64,000 nt of DNA from NCBI GenBank assembly GCA_028280415.1, contig JANQLV010000030.1:1-64000 (forward strand), given 5' to 3'. Shown here one piece after another: positions 40,354 to 49,962 of the stretch. The notes under the pieces are model-generated. The model saw nothing but the letters and a program-made list of their open reading frames with translations, was not told where the DNA came from and made no database searches. Position 1 is the first letter of the stretch; every line of letters starts with the position of its first letter. Source of the DNA: Saprospiraceae bacterium (GTDB taxonomy: Bacteria; Bacteroidota; Bacteroidia; Chitinophagales; Saprospiraceae). The translations under genes and the position numbers were made by a program.

Positions 40354-41298
40354 ATGATATCTGAGCATGGGCAAAAATCAAAGTTTACAGATCCGGAAAA
40401 CCTCATCAGTCCTCCGATCATTTTAATGCTTTTGGCATTATTAATTCTCATAGGGATGATTATTGGCAGTGGTATTAGTTTCATGCTTGGAAAGCTAATG
40501 GGCTATTCTCTGACAGAGGCAATGGAAAGCCTGAATGCAGATAGCAGCCTCTCCCAAAGAAACTTCATCCGCCTGGCTCTTCTGGCTAATCATCTTGTCC
40601 TTTTCGTAATTCCTCCTTTAGTATTAGCCTTTATATTCTTTAAGAAGAAATGGTATCACTTTTTAGAGTGGCACAAACTAAGCTTCGAGCGATTTGGGGT
40701 CAATATCGTTCTGGGAGCATTATTATTACTAACGTCAATGCCACTGGTACAATACTTATTTTACCTAAACAAAAAACTACCTTTGCCCGAGTGGGCACGA
40801 GCTATTGAAGAAAGTACAATGGGAATGATTAAGCATCTCGTTCTTACTGATAGTAGCATAGAGTTGTTTTTTAATATATTTGTAATAGCAGTGATACCTG
40901 CGATTGGAGAGGAAATGGTTTTTAGAGGAGTAATTCAGAAAAAATTGGAACAATGGTTTCAAAATTCACATGGAGCAATCTGGTTAGCTGCTGCAATATT
41001 CAGTGGTTTTCATTTACAATTAGAAGGCTTTTTTCCCAGGCTTTTTCTGGGGGCGATACTTGGATACCTGTTTTATTGGTCAAAAAGTCTATGGATTCCA
41101 ATTTGCATTCATTTTCTCCATAATGCCTTACAAATCCTGGTGATGCAGTTAGTTATGAAAGACCCTGTGAATATGCCTGATTTAGAAGACATGGAGCAAA
41201 TTCCTCTTTGGGGAGTAGGTATTTCAATTTTATTAGTTTTATCAATTGGAAAAATCATATTAAACTACAATCAGAAATCTAAACTCAATCCGGTTTAA
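40354..41298 (+). CDS. CPBP-family intramembrane metalloprotease
   Basis: The 314-aa polytopic membrane protein belongs to the CPBP (CAAX protease and bacteriocin-processing, Abi) family. Motif 1 is GEEMVFRG (EExxxR), motif 2 is FSGFHLQ, and motif 3 is the CIHFLHNAL His/Asn helix; these Glu/His residues would bind zinc within the membrane. At least six hydrophobic segments are visible. A TTG at 40351 precedes the ATG at 40354, which is chosen. The gene heads an operon with cdsA (18 bases later) and psd. Substrate unknown. Confidence 0.88.
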   Translation: MISEHGQKSKFTDPENLISPPIILMLLALLILIGMIIGSGISFMLGKLMGYSLTEAMESLNADSSLSQRNFIRLALLANHLVLFVIPPLVLAFIFFKKKWYHFLEWHKLSFERFGVNIVLGALLLLTSMPLVQYLFYLNKKLPLPEWARAIEESTMGMIKHLVLTDSSIELFFNIFVIAVIPAIGEEMVFRGVIQKKLEQWFQNSHGAIWLAAAIFSGFHLQLEGFFPRLFLGAILGYLFYWSKSLWIPICIHFLHNALQILVMQLVMKDPVNMPDLEDMEQIPLWGVGISILLVLSIGKIILNYNQKSKLNPV

Positions 41299-41316
41299 CA
41301 AAAATCCAGACAAAGT

Positions 41317-42153
41317 ATGCAGGGACTTATAAGGAGAGTAATCACGGCAATATTCTTTGTCGTTGCCATGCTAGGGGGAATTTATGGCGGTCAATATGCA
41401 TTTGTGTGCCTATTTACAATAATTACTGCTTTATGCTTATGGGAATTTTTGAGTATAACACTCGATAAGGATCAGAAAAGAGACCGCATTCGCAAATTCA
41501 TCGGTTTAGTATTCGGGTTAACGCCATTTATTATGATTTCGATGCTAAAGTTAAACCTTATGAGTTCGCCGGAGCATTTCGTACTTTACACTTCTCTGCT
41601 CTTTTTCCCCATTATTTTCCTGATTTTTGTTTACGAGTTATTTGCTGCATCTAAAAAACCTTTTTCAAATGTAGCGTTCATCATTCTTGGCATGGTGTAT
41701 ATAGGTATACCATTCGCCTTGCTCGATTTTATTGCCTTTGACGGAGAACATTTCAGAGCCAATACCGTTTTTGGATTATTGCTGCTGACCTGGATTAATG
41801 ATACTGCTGCTTATTTGGTAGGCTCTCAAATCGGGAGAAATAAACTTTTTCCCAGGATTTCGCCTAAAAAAACCTGGGAAGGTTCAATTGGGGGAGGAAT
41901 ATCCACGCTTATAGTATCCGGGCTTTTGGCTTATGTTTTTGAGGAACAAAGTGTTATAGAATGGATGGTATTGGGAAGTATAGTGGTGGTGTTTGGATCA
42001 ATTGGTGATTTGATAGAATCTATGTTAAAAAGAAGTTATGCAGTAAAAGACTCGGGTACCTTATTACCCGGTCACGGAGGTTTTTTGGATCGATTTGACG
42101 CATTTATTTTTTTGATTCCTTTTGCTACTGCTTATATACTATGGATCAGATAA
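41317..42153 (+). CDS. cdsA: Phosphatidate cytidylyltransferase
   Basis: CdsA makes CDP-diacylglycerol from phosphatidate and CTP, the branch point of phospholipid synthesis. The 278-aa membrane protein has about eight hydrophobic segments and the C-terminal family signature: RISPKKTWEGSIGG, then FGSIGDLIESMLKRSYAVKDSGTLLPGHGGFLDRFDA with its metal-binding aspartates. It is followed by psd in the same direction, so both belong to phosphatidylethanolamine synthesis. Confidence 0.96.
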   Translation: MQGLIRRVITAIFFVVAMLGGIYGGQYAFVCLFTIITALCLWEFLSITLDKDQKRDRIRKFIGLVFGLTPFIMISMLKLNLMSSPEHFVLYTSLLFFPIIFLIFVYELFAASKKPFSNVAFIILGMVYIGIPFALLDFIAFDGEHFRANTVFGLLLLTWINDTAAYLVGSQIGRNKLFPRISPKKTWEGSIGGGISTLIVSGLLAYVFEEQSVIEWMVLGSIVVVFGSIGDLIESMLKRSYAVKDSGTLLPGHGGFLDRFDAFIFLIPFATAYILWIR

Positions 42154-42218
42154 TTTTGGAGAAGTAGAAGCTATAAGATCAGTTTAATTGATTAGATTTG
42201 CTATACAAACATTCGATA

Positions 42219-42866
42219 ATGAAAATTCATAAGGAAGGACATAAAATATTAAGCACTCTTGGGGCGATTCTTTTAGTAGTAAACCTGTTAGTACTTTGGT
42301 TACTCCCATCAGTTTTGGTATTCTTTAGCGTAGCTTCAGTTATAATTTTCCTATTGGTTTTGCAATTTTTTCGCAATCCCCCCAGAGAGATTGTCATTGC
42401 AGATAATAATATAGTTTATGCTCCGGCAGATGGCAAAATCGTAACGATTGAAGAAATAGAAGAGAATGAATACTTCAAAGACAAAAGATTACAGGTTTCT
42501 ATTTTCATGAGCCCAACTAATGTTCATGTGAATCGAAACCCGATAAGTGGCACTATAAATTACTTCAAATACCATCCGGGTAAATATCTGGTTGCCTGGC
42601 ATCCAAAATCATCAACAGAGAATGAGCGTACCACTGTTGTCATCGACAATGGAGAAGAAGAAATCCTTCTGCGTCAGATAGCAGGAGCTGTTGCCAAACG
42701 AATTGTAAACTATGTCAAGATTGGAGATAAAGTAGAACAAGGTGATGATATGGGGTTCATTAAATTCGGATCCCGAGTAGATTTGTTTCTTCCATTGAAT
42801 GCTCAAATTGAAGTTAGTATCGGTCAAAAAGTAAAAGGTAATAAAACGATAATTGCAAAGATTTAG
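42219..42866 (+). CDS. psd: Phosphatidylserine decarboxylase, short form
   Basis: It decarboxylates phosphatidylserine to phosphatidylethanolamine using a pyruvoyl group made by self-cleavage. The 215-aa protein is the short type found in many Bacteroidota. It has N-terminal membrane segments (about 11-50), then VYAPADGKIV, FMSPTNVHVNRNP with its conserved His, and the cleavage site Gly-Ser in FIKFGSRVDLFLP. A TTG at 42198 would add seven residues; the ATG at 42219 (MKIHKEGHKIL) matches the family start. The gene for phosphatidylserine synthase is not in the window. Confidence 0.95.
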   Translation: MKIHKEGHKILSTLGAILLVVNLLVLWLLPSVLVFFSVASVIIFLLVLQFFRNPPREIVIADNNIVYAPADGKIVTIEEIEENEYFKDKRLQVSIFMSPTNVHVNRNPISGTINYFKYHPGKYLVAWHPKSSTENERTTVVIDNGEEEILLRQIAGAVAKRIVNYVKIGDKVEQGDDMGFIKFGSRVDLFLPLNAQIEVSIGQKVKGNKTIIAKI

Positions 42867-42868
42867 AC

Positions 42869-42919
42869 TTAGCGTTAGACGTTTTTTATTTGTGATTCTT
42901 CAAAGCTGTCAAACGCTAA
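42869..42919 (+). promoter_or_regulatory. Long-loop inverted repeat after psd
   Basis: TTAGCGTT-A-GAC pairs with GTC-A-AACGCTAA across a 27-nt loop containing a T-run. It starts three bases after the psd stop codon. It may be a weak terminator or an operator; no T-run follows the second arm. Confidence 0.35.
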
Positions 42920-43021
42920 TACTTTCCTCAGATAATTCCATTATTTTTCTCTTTTCTCGGAAAATTAAATTAATTTTTGAAATTATTATAAAAGCTATTT
43001 TCCTCAAAGAGAAAAACTACT

Positions 43022-45901
43022 ATGAGCTCCTTCAGTACAATAGTGCTATTGGTTTTATGCATAACATTGGTACACAGCCAAGCCCCCTTGCCCGAACATC
43101 TTCGGTTAAATGTAAATAAAGCAGTAGAACTACAAAAAAGATTCAAACCTAAAGCCGCTTTAGAAATCCTTGAAGATGTACTTAAAAAAATCCAAAGTGA
43201 TCCAACTAATAAAACTAAGGAGGTTGGAAAAATATATTATCATATCGCATCTTGTAAATTAGATTTAGCTGCCTATAATGAAGCTAAAATATTACTAGAC
43301 GAAGCTCTACAAATATTTCAATCAAGAGATACGGTATCCTTAGAGATTGCAGATACCTATATGTTACTGGGAATATATTACGATTACATGGCAGACTATG
43401 ACAAAGCACTTGCATATTATGACCTGACGAAAAGCATGTATTTAAAATTATTTCCTCCCAATAACTATCGATTTGGTTATTTGTATAACAACATAGGGAT
43501 TTGTATTTATTTTAAAGGAGATATAGAAAGAGCATTAGCTTTTTTTAATAAATCCCTTGCTGTTACGGTGGAAGCTTTTGGCAATAATCATGTAGAGGTT
43601 TCAAAAGAATTAAATAATATTAGTTTTTGCTATTCATCCACGAAAAAAATTGCCCCTTCAAAAAAAGTGCTTGACATTGCAATGGAGATCGTAAATAAGA
43701 ATAAATTTATTGATTCCCCAAGAGGTGCAAATTCATTTCATAGCTTAGCATTAGTATATTTTTACTCAGAAGAGTATGATAAAGCTCTTTCTCATTTTCA
43801 AACCGCTTACAAAATCCGAAAAAAACATCTCCCGGAGCAACATGATGAAATTGCTTCAAGCTATTTTATGATGGCAAGTATTTATGTAAAAATGGGAAAA
43901 TTAGATCAGGCAAAAGATTATTTTTTAAAAGCTCAAAATATTTATATCGATATTTTTGGAGAAAAACATCCTGAAACGGCATCAGTATATACTCAACTTG
44001 CTTCTATCGAATTGAAAAATACGAACCTGGATGCAGCAAAGGAAAACATAAATTTTGCACTTTCCATTTTAGATTATGATGGAAATATTCCTATACAGAA
44101 AGAAGATAAATTTGATTTGAACATTCTCGAGGCTCTGGATCTTCAAGCAAAAATATATTTTAAGCTTTGGGAAAACACAAATGATATTATTGACCTCAAA
44201 AAAGCAAACCGCGCTTACCAGGACCTTATTTTTCTCCTCAACAATTTCCGAAAGGGGTTTAAAGAAGATTTATCAAAGGAAATATTGGCAGGAGATTTTT
44301 TCCATATTTTTGATGGTGCGATAGAGACGAGCTTTGCCCTATTTGAAAACACTCAGCAAGAAAAATATTTGCATGATGCTTTTAGAAATTGTGAATATAG
44401 TACCAGTTTTGTTTTATTGGAAGGAAGGAAAAATATAGGAGCAAAAAAGCTGGCCGCAATTCCGGATAGTTTACTGCAAAAGGAAAAAGATTTAAAATTT
44501 GATATTACTGAATTGGAAAAACAAAAAAGATATGAAGAGCAAAGAGAAAAAATAGATCAGAATAAAATAATTACCTTGGCAGGCCAAATCTTTGATCTAA
44601 AAGAACAGCTTTATCAATTAATAAAAGTTTTCGAAAACAAATATCCACGATATTATAAATTCAAATACGATATTAGTATTGTTGATATTAAGCAAGTTCA
44701 AAAACAAACCTTAGATCATGATCAGGTATTAGTCGAATACTTTATTGGTGAAAATAATATCTTTACTTTCATCATTTCAAAAGATTCTTTTTTAGTTAAA
44801 AAAATTGAAAAACCTTTTCCACTGGAAAAGTGGGTGACAACATTAAAAAATAATATTATCCAATTCCAATACCCATTTAATCTGGAAAATGATTATCATG
44901 AAGAACTAGTTAATAGCGCGGAGGCATTGTATTGGGAGATCGTCAATCCAATAGAAAAACATTTTAAAGAAAGACTAATTATTATCCCTGTTGGTGTCCT
45001 GGCAGAAATACCTTTCGAATGTTTTATTAAAAAAACCGGCTCTGCCAGTTTTAAATATAAGGAGCATCATTACCTCTCCGAAGATTACGCTATCAGTTAT
45101 TGTTATTCTGCAACACTTCTGAATGAAATGATACAAAACAGGAAACCCAATGCCATTGATAACACCATAGCATTTGCTCCCTCATTTGAACAATTTGGTC
45201 AATCCAGTAATCTTAGAGATTTATTTTTGCTCCCTCTGGATTTCAATGAACCCGAAGTAGAAGAAATTGCAAATATTATGGGCGCAAAAAAAGTGGTTGG
45301 CGCAGCTGCAACTAAAGCTTCATTCATGGAACATTTTCCTCACTTTAATATTATCCATTTCGCAACTCATGCCCAAGCAGATCAAACAAACAGCGAATTC
45401 AGTTTCCTGGCATTTTCAGGAATAAAAGATACCATCGAAAACGAATTACTCTTTGTCAAAGACCTTTACAATTTAGAGCTTTCCTCCGAGATGATTACTC
45501 TTAGTGCCTGCCAAACCGGATATGGTGAAAATCGTAAAGGAGAAGGGATCATTAGTCTAGCCCGGGGATTCTCTTTTAGTGGTACTTGCAATATTAATAC
45601 TAGTCTCTGGAATGTCAACGATGCTCAAACCGCATCTCTAATGAAGTTATTTTACAAAAACATTCGCCGTGGATTAACCAAGGACAAGGCTTTACAAATT
45701 GCTAAAAAGCAACTCAAAACCCAACAATACAATAATCTAAACGCCCATCCCTTCTACTGGACCGCCATGATATCAATTGGGGACATGCGTACCATGAACA
45801 TTCCCTGGTCTCCCAATCGTTTGTTTTGGGTATTAATTTTTCTTTTAAGTGGTAGCATCCTTTTTCTTTTAAAACGAAGATTAAAATCCTCCATAAAATA
45901 A
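43022..45901 (+). CDS. Membrane-anchored TPR-CHAT protein (first copy)
   Basis: The 959-aa protein has a signal peptide (1-19, ending VHS), about eight tetratricopeptide repeats (30-360; for example DYDKALAYYDLTKSMYLKLF), a coiled-coil linker (about 475-545) and a CHAT peptidase domain of the caspase/separase clan (about 660-925). The catalytic pair is visible: His783 in HFATHAQAD and Cys830 in SACQTGYGE. A C-terminal membrane helix (about 934-951) ends in basic residues KRRLK, so the TPR and CHAT parts should lie in the periplasm. It is a paralogue of the protein at 55447-58326, of identical length. CHAT proteases cleave partner proteins after a TPR-sensed signal; the substrate here is unknown. 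Confidence 0.88.
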   Translation: MSSFSTIVLLVLCITLVHSQAPLPEHLRLNVNKAVELQKRFKPKAALEILEDVLKKIQSDPTNKTKEVGKIYYHIASCKLDLAAYNEAKILLDEALQIFQSRDTVSLEIADTYMLLGIYYDYMADYDKALAYYDLTKSMYLKLFPPNNYRFGYLYNNIGICIYFKGDIERALAFFNKSLAVTVEAFGNNHVEVSKELNNISFCYSSTKKIAPSKKVLDIAMEIVNKNKFIDSPRGANSFHSLALVYFYSEEYDKALSHFQTAYKIRKKHLPEQHDEIASSYFMMASIYVKMGKLDQAKDYFLKAQNIYIDIFGEKHPETASVYTQLASIELKNTNLDAAKENINFALSILDYDGNIPIQKEDKFDLNILEALDLQAKIYFKLWENTNDIIDLKKANRAYQDLIFLLNNFRKGFKEDLSKEILAGDFFHIFDGAIETSFALFENTQQEKYLHDAFRNCEYSTSFVLLEGRKNIGAKKLAAIPDSLLQKEKDLKFDITELEKQKRYEEQREKIDQNKIITLAGQIFDLKEQLYQLIKVFENKYPRYYKFKYDISIVDIKQVQKQTLDHDQVLVEYFIGENNIFTFIISKDSFLVKKIEKPFPLEKWVTTLKNNIIQFQYPFNLENDYHEELVNSAEALYWEIVNPIEKHFKERLIIIPVGVLAEIPFECFIKKTGSASFKYKEHHYLSEDYAISYCYSATLLNEMIQNRKPNAIDNTIAFAPSFEQFGQSSNLRDLFLLPLDFNEPEVEEIANIMGAKKVVGAAATKASFMEHFPHFNIIHFATHAQADQTNSEFSFLAFSGIKDTIENELLFVKDLYNLELSSEMITLSACQTGYGENRKGEGIISLARGFSFSGTCNINTSLWNVNDAQTASLMKLFYKNIRRGLTKDKALQIAKKQLKTQQYNNLNAHPFYWTAMISIGDMRTMNIPWSPNRLFWVLIFLLSGSILFLLKRRLKSSIK

Positions 45902-46111
45902 TTTCTCCTTTCGTTCGCAATTTGGGCTCCAAAACTTCTTACAGAGGACGGATAGCTCATTTTCTGTATAAAGTATATATTCAATATTTTAATATGCTTC
46001 ATCCTGTTTTTTAAACTCTATATTCAAAAATTAACAGAGAATTATTGAAAGATTCATTATTTATTTGAAACTTCCACCCTGAAACATCAATGCATAAAGT
46101 AAAATGCGATA

Positions 46112-47185
46112 ATGCAAGGCAATAAACCATCTAAAAAGAAACAACTGTTCTCAATCGGGGAAGCACTCACCGAGTATCTAAAAAGACAAAATCGATTCGT
46201 ACACCTGCCTGTACAGTACAAAGATTTACTTCGCTATGAAGCTTCTACAGAGCTACTCAATCAAAATGGAGAAAATACCTATTGGGAAACGGTCTACTTT
46301 CAAGAGTACGAACGACAGGATTTATACGATAAACTAACCCGAATTTATTCTTTGCTCAAAGCTGACGGGGATCTCAAAGTACTCGAACACCTCGCTGTTG
46401 CCCGGGTTGACTTTTGCACTTTTGGTAATACCAAGCCTTTTCGAATCAGGATCATTAACAGGCTTAATGATAACTATGATCATTTTTATATAAAAAAAGC
46501 AGATGCCAGTCGTGTATATGGTTTAGAGTTGGAATACCTCCTTTCTCCTAATAGCCTGAGCTACCTGGTGGACGGTGAGACACTCATCGAAGAACACATA
46601 GCAGGAATTCCCGGTGATGATTTCATGATTTCCAACCTTCAGGAAAGTGATTTCAATCAGATCAGAATGGCTAAAGAGTTTATAAAGTTTAACGAACGTT
46701 GTTTCGTCCGCTTACTTGGAGATATGAGAGCCTATAATTATGTGATCGATATTACTCCCGATATCGAAGGCAATCAGTATCGAATCCGGGCGATTGATTT
46801 CGATCAACAATCCTATGAAGGCCGCAAGAATTTTTACCTGCCTCAGTATTTTAAAGAAAACAATCCAATTATCTTTCTGGGGATAAAACATATGGCAGCA
46901 GAGACGGTCAGACAATACCAACTTGAAGAGCGTAGCCTAATTGCAGGAAGAGTAAAAGCCTCTCTTAAACAAGTGAACGACTTATTCGATGTGATGACCA
47001 AAGATGAAATTTCTCAGAAATCCAAAGTTCTGCAACTCCGAGAAGAGTTAGCCTATCACCACAAAAACGATGTTTTCAAAAAACACACCCACATGGGTGA
47101 ACTCGTTTTCACCAATATTAAATTGTTACTGCAAAAAGATTTCAGGCAAAGTATTGTCTTCAAAGAATTAAGAGATAATTTATAG
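46112..47185 (+). CDS. Hypothetical protein with kinase-like (APH/choline-kinase-type) motifs
   Basis: No family is recognised with certainty. In the 357-aa protein I see the landmarks of the kinase fold in the correct order: Lys128/129 in a beta strand (DHFYIKK), Glu139/141 in a following helix (GLELEYLL), a hinge LIEEHIAGIPGDDF (158-171), a catalytic loop GDMRAYN (Asp204, Asn209 with the aminoglycoside-kinase spacing), and a metal site AIDFD (Asp229). There is no signal peptide or membrane helix, so it is cytoplasmic. The C-terminal 90 residues are helical. The target, small molecule or protein, is unknown. Its last 6 bases overlap the end of the convergent MBL-fold gene. Confidence 0.6.
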   Translation: MQGNKPSKKKQLFSIGEALTEYLKRQNRFVHLPVQYKDLLRYEASTELLNQNGENTYWETVYFQEYERQDLYDKLTRIYSLLKADGDLKVLEHLAVARVDFCTFGNTKPFRIRIINRLNDNYDHFYIKKADASRVYGLELEYLLSPNSLSYLVDGETLIEEHIAGIPGDDFMISNLQESDFNQIRMAKEFIKFNERCFVRLLGDMRAYNYVIDITPDIEGNQYRIRAIDFDQQSYEGRKNFYLPQYFKENNPIIFLGIKHMAAETVRQYQLEERSLIAGRVKASLKQVNDLFDVMTKDEISQKSKVLQLREELAYHHKNDVFKKHTHMGELVFTNIKLLLQKDFRQSIVFKELRDNL

Positions 47186-48166
47186 TGGTACAACTTCATT
47201 AATCCCCGGCAATAATAAATCAGACTGCTTTTCTGTCTCCTCAAAATATTTCTGTATCAATCGATAGGGTTCACTAATCGGTTCATTGGACAAATCGTAA
47301 GTACCATAATGCATCGGTAGCATTTTTTTTGCTCCAAGCGCTTTAAATGCATCATAAGCTTCTTTGGGACTGGTATGATTATCTTTCATCATAAATTCCG
47401 GTTTATAGGCCCCAATTCCCAAAATTGCTATATCAATATCCGGAAAAAGTTTTCCAATTTCCTTAAAATGATTTCCGAATGCTGAATCGGCTCCAAAATA
47501 TATGGTCTTATCCCCTGCCTCAATCATAAAGCTCCCCCACAAACGCCAGTTAAAGTCCTTTAATCCCCTTCGACACCAGTGCTGCGCAGGCAGATAGGTA
47601 ATTTTAAAACCATTGAGATTCGTATTGTATATTTGATACCATCCGGCTTCCTGATAAGGAGTATTAGCAATCCATTTTCCAATTATCGAGTGCATGCGAA
47701 GGGAAGTAAGAATGACAGGATCATTATGTTTTAATACAGTTTTAAGGCTTTTTTCATCACAATGATCCCTGTGATCATGTGAAAGTAGCACATAATCAAT
47801 ATTATTGAGCATTGAGGCCTGAAAAGGTATATTAACTTTCCTGGAAATAAAAGGAAGATCAAAGAGTACCGGATCCGTAATCATGCGTATTCCTTTCAAC
47901 TGGATTAAAAATGAAGCGTGTCCCAGCCATACAATCCAGTCCCTTGCTTTATCCTGCAGGTAGTTCGTATCCGTAAATACTTCAGGTCTCCACTGATCCT
48001 GCTTTTTTTCTTTCCCTTGTGGATTCGGTGTCATTAACATTCGAAAAACCACTTTCCATTCAGGACGAAAAGACCGATCAAGATATTGAAACTCCTTTCC
48101 TTCAATCGGATTTCCCGGCCAATCAGGAAGTATCACCGGCAGTTCATCATTCTTCAAATATCTCAT
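47180..48166 (-). CDS. MBL-fold metal-dependent hydrolase (UlaG/NAPE-PLD-like)
   Basis: The 328-aa protein has the metallo-beta-lactamase fold: WLGHASFLIQLKGIRMITDP, the metal motif SHDHRDHCD (HxHxxHxD), PAQHWCRRG, FGADSAFG and the final MHYGTYDL. PAQHW and the WRLWGSFMIE strand resemble the NAPE-phospholipase D branch, which hydrolyses phospholipid phosphodiester bonds, but lactonase-like relatives exist, so the substrate is open. It overlaps the upstream DUF3667 gene by 4 bases (ATGA), implying translational coupling. Confidence 0.85.
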   Translation of the reverse strand: MRYLKNDELPVILPDWPGNPIEGKEFQYLDRSFRPEWKVVFRMLMTPNPQGKEKKQDQWRPEVFTDTNYLQDKARDWIVWLGHASFLIQLKGIRMITDPVLFDLPFISRKVNIPFQASMLNNIDYVLLSHDHRDHCDEKSLKTVLKHNDPVILTSLRMHSIIGKWIANTPYQEAGWYQIYNTNLNGFKITYLPAQHWCRRGLKDFNWRLWGSFMIEAGDKTIYFGADSAFGNHFKEIGKLFPDIDIAILGIGAYKPEFMMKDNHTSPKEAYDAFKALGAKKMLPMHYGTYDLSNEPISEPYRLIQKYFEETEKQSDLLLPGINEVVPL

Positions 48167-48888
48167 CCGCCACTATTTTGCAAAACATAATTCATCCCCA
48201 GAAAAAAACCAATCATTACCAGAATCATACTAAAAACTATTTGGTATATCAAAAGAATCACCAAGGTCTTCAAAATCCCTTTCCAAATAGAACACTTAAA
48301 AATTTGTGTATACATAAATGCTAAATAAGCAAAGAACGCTAAGAGATAAACAAAAGAAGCTTCCTCATATGCATATACAAACAAAGGAAAAGTGAAGATA
48401 TAAAGCATTGTAATCAGAGCGGTTGCATAAGCGCTTATGATCAAATGCTCCACAAAATTGTACCGGTATTCACTAAATAAAGCATAAGACCCTATTGCTA
48501 ATATAGGCACACCTGCCAAAGTCAACAGGTTATAATACTGGGTAAATAACTCAGTGGCTCTAGCCATCAGATCATCAAATGGAATATCTTTCTGCGAAAA
48601 ATCAAATTGATAAGTACTACTCGAAAACATAATCGACTGAAAGTCGATAAACTTAACCGTCAAAAAGGTTGCGACAGTCGCCGTGAGCAGCAGGAAACCG
48701 ATCGGTTTGGCAAGTTTTGATCGATCCTCAAAAAGATAGGTATTCAATGTAGTTCCCGGGCGAACAGACAAATTCCAAAGGGTATAACCAATCCCTTTTT
48801 CTAAATTGAGTATGCGAAATAGAGCATTGCGAATGTACTTGGCATCAAATCTTTGAAGCGGAGTGTTATTAGGACCGTAGCCTGGCAT
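48163..48888 (-). CDS. DUF3667-like integral membrane protein
   Basis: The 241-aa protein resembles the DUF3667 family of Bacteroidota: a short N-terminus with ALFRILNLEKGIGYTLWNLSVRPGTTLNTYLFEDRSKLAKPIGFLLLTATVATFL, then four or five hydrophobic segments. Many family members begin with a cysteine zinc finger; that part is absent here. Function unknown. Its stop overlaps the MBL-fold gene start (ATGA), so the pair is one transcription unit and may act on envelope lipids; that link is inference. Confidence 0.7.
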   Translation of the reverse strand: MPGYGPNNTPLQRFDAKYIRNALFRILNLEKGIGYTLWNLSVRPGTTLNTYLFEDRSKLAKPIGFLLLTATVATFLTVKFIDFQSIMFSSSTYQFDFSQKDIPFDDLMARATELFTQYYNLLTLAGVPILAIGSYALFSEYRYNFVEHLIISAYATALITMLYIFTFPLFVYAYEEASFVYLLAFFAYLAFMYTQIFKCSIWKGILKTLVILLIYQIVFSMILVMIGFFLGMNYVLQNSGG

Positions 48889-48944
48889 AAATGTTATTAT
48901 TTTCTAAAAATCGGATTTCTCCCCTGTTTCAAAACGGAAAGTAT

Positions 48945-48952
48945 TATTTTTG
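48945..48952 (+). promoter_or_regulatory. Candidate -7 box ahead of the DUF2911 gene
   Basis: TATTTTTG fits TAnnTTTG and lies 73 bases before the ATG at 49026, in the right direction. No good -33 TTTG is seen. Confidence 0.45.
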
Positions 48953-49025
48953 GCTCGATTTATAAACTGAAAATAAGCAAATACTGTTTATTTGATTGAA
49001 ATAATTATCACAAAATCAAAAGAAC

Positions 49026-49886
49026 ATGAAGAAACTAATATTATCCGCACTAGCGATTTGTACTCTCTGTTTCAGCCAGAGTTTCGCCCAAATCCAGACA
49101 CCCAGTGCCAGCCCTTTCTCAAAAATCATGCAGACCGTTGGTCTTACTGACATTACTATTGAGTTTTCCCGTCCCAGTAAAAAAGGCCGGGAACTTTTCG
49201 TAGATATCGAAAAATGGGGAAAAATGTGGAGAACCGGAGCCAATGCTTCAACAAAAATCGAATTTAGCGATGATGTAACGATAGAAGGCAAAGAAGTTAA
49301 AAAAGGAAAATATGCGATCTATAGTATTCCCGGTAAAGAAACCTGGACAGTCATGCTATACAGTGATCTATCACTAGGCGGGAACATTGGAGCTTATGAT
49401 ACCTCAAAAGAAGTTTTGCGTTTTGATGTTCAAACAGTCATCACAAATGAAGAAATGGAATCTTTCAATTTCATCATTGATAATTTAAAAATGAATTCTG
49501 CTGTGATCGGTTTTATTTGGGGGAAATACTATGTTCCTTTTACGGTAGAAGTTGATGTGGATAGCAAAGTAATGAGTGATATCGAAAAAGCTTTTGCCGG
49601 AGTTTCAAGAAATGACTACTATCAGGCGGCTCGCTACTACTACAGTGCGGGTAAGGACCTTGACCAGGCTTTGACCTGGGCAAAAGAAGCAAACAGAATT
49701 GCAGAGGAAGAAGGAAACCCCAGATATTGGCAGTTGAGATTAGAAGCTCAAATCCAGGCTAAAAAAGGAGATTATAAAAGAGCGGTTGCCAAAATTGCTG
49801 AATCTACCGCTGCAGCACGCAAAGCCGGGAACAATGGTTACGCAGAAGCCAATGAAAAAATGGCTACTGATTGGAAAGGTAAATAA
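49026..49886 (+). CDS. Secreted DUF2911 protein with C-terminal TPR-like helices
   Basis: The 286-aa protein has a signal peptide (1-21, ending FAQ) and a DUF2911 domain (about 22-175: ITIEFSRPSKKGRELF, WGKMWRTGANASTKIEFSDDV, GKYAIYSIPGKETWTV). The domain is common in Bacteroidota periplasmic proteins of unknown function. Residues 185-280 form helical TPR-like repeats (YYQAARYYYSAGKDLDQALTWAKEAN). It is monocistronic, with a promoter box upstream and a terminator downstream. Confidence 0.88.
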   Translation: MKKLILSALAICTLCFSQSFAQIQTPSASPFSKIMQTVGLTDITIEFSRPSKKGRELFVDIEKWGKMWRTGANASTKIEFSDDVTIEGKEVKKGKYAIYSIPGKETWTVMLYSDLSLGGNIGAYDTSKEVLRFDVQTVITNEEMESFNFIIDNLKMNSAVIGFIWGKYYVPFTVEVDVDSKVMSDIEKAFAGVSRNDYYQAARYYYSAGKDLDQALTWAKEANRIAEEEGNPRYWQLRLEAQIQAKKGDYKRAVAKIAESTAAARKAGNNGYAEANEKMATDWKGK

Positions 49887-49926
49887 ACTTTGTTTGAAGT
49901 TCTTTTCCAGAAATCTGGAAAATATA

Positions 49927-49962
49927 AAAGCTCAGTCGCGAATTGCGGTTGAGCTTTTTTTT
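49927..49962 (+). terminator. Terminator of the DUF2911 gene
   Basis: AAAGCTCA and an inner CGC pair with GCG and TGAGCTTT around a short loop, followed by a T-run. It lies 40 bases after the stop codon. The rest of the 424-nt spacer to the next gene holds the leader element at 50181-50291. Confidence 0.85.
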
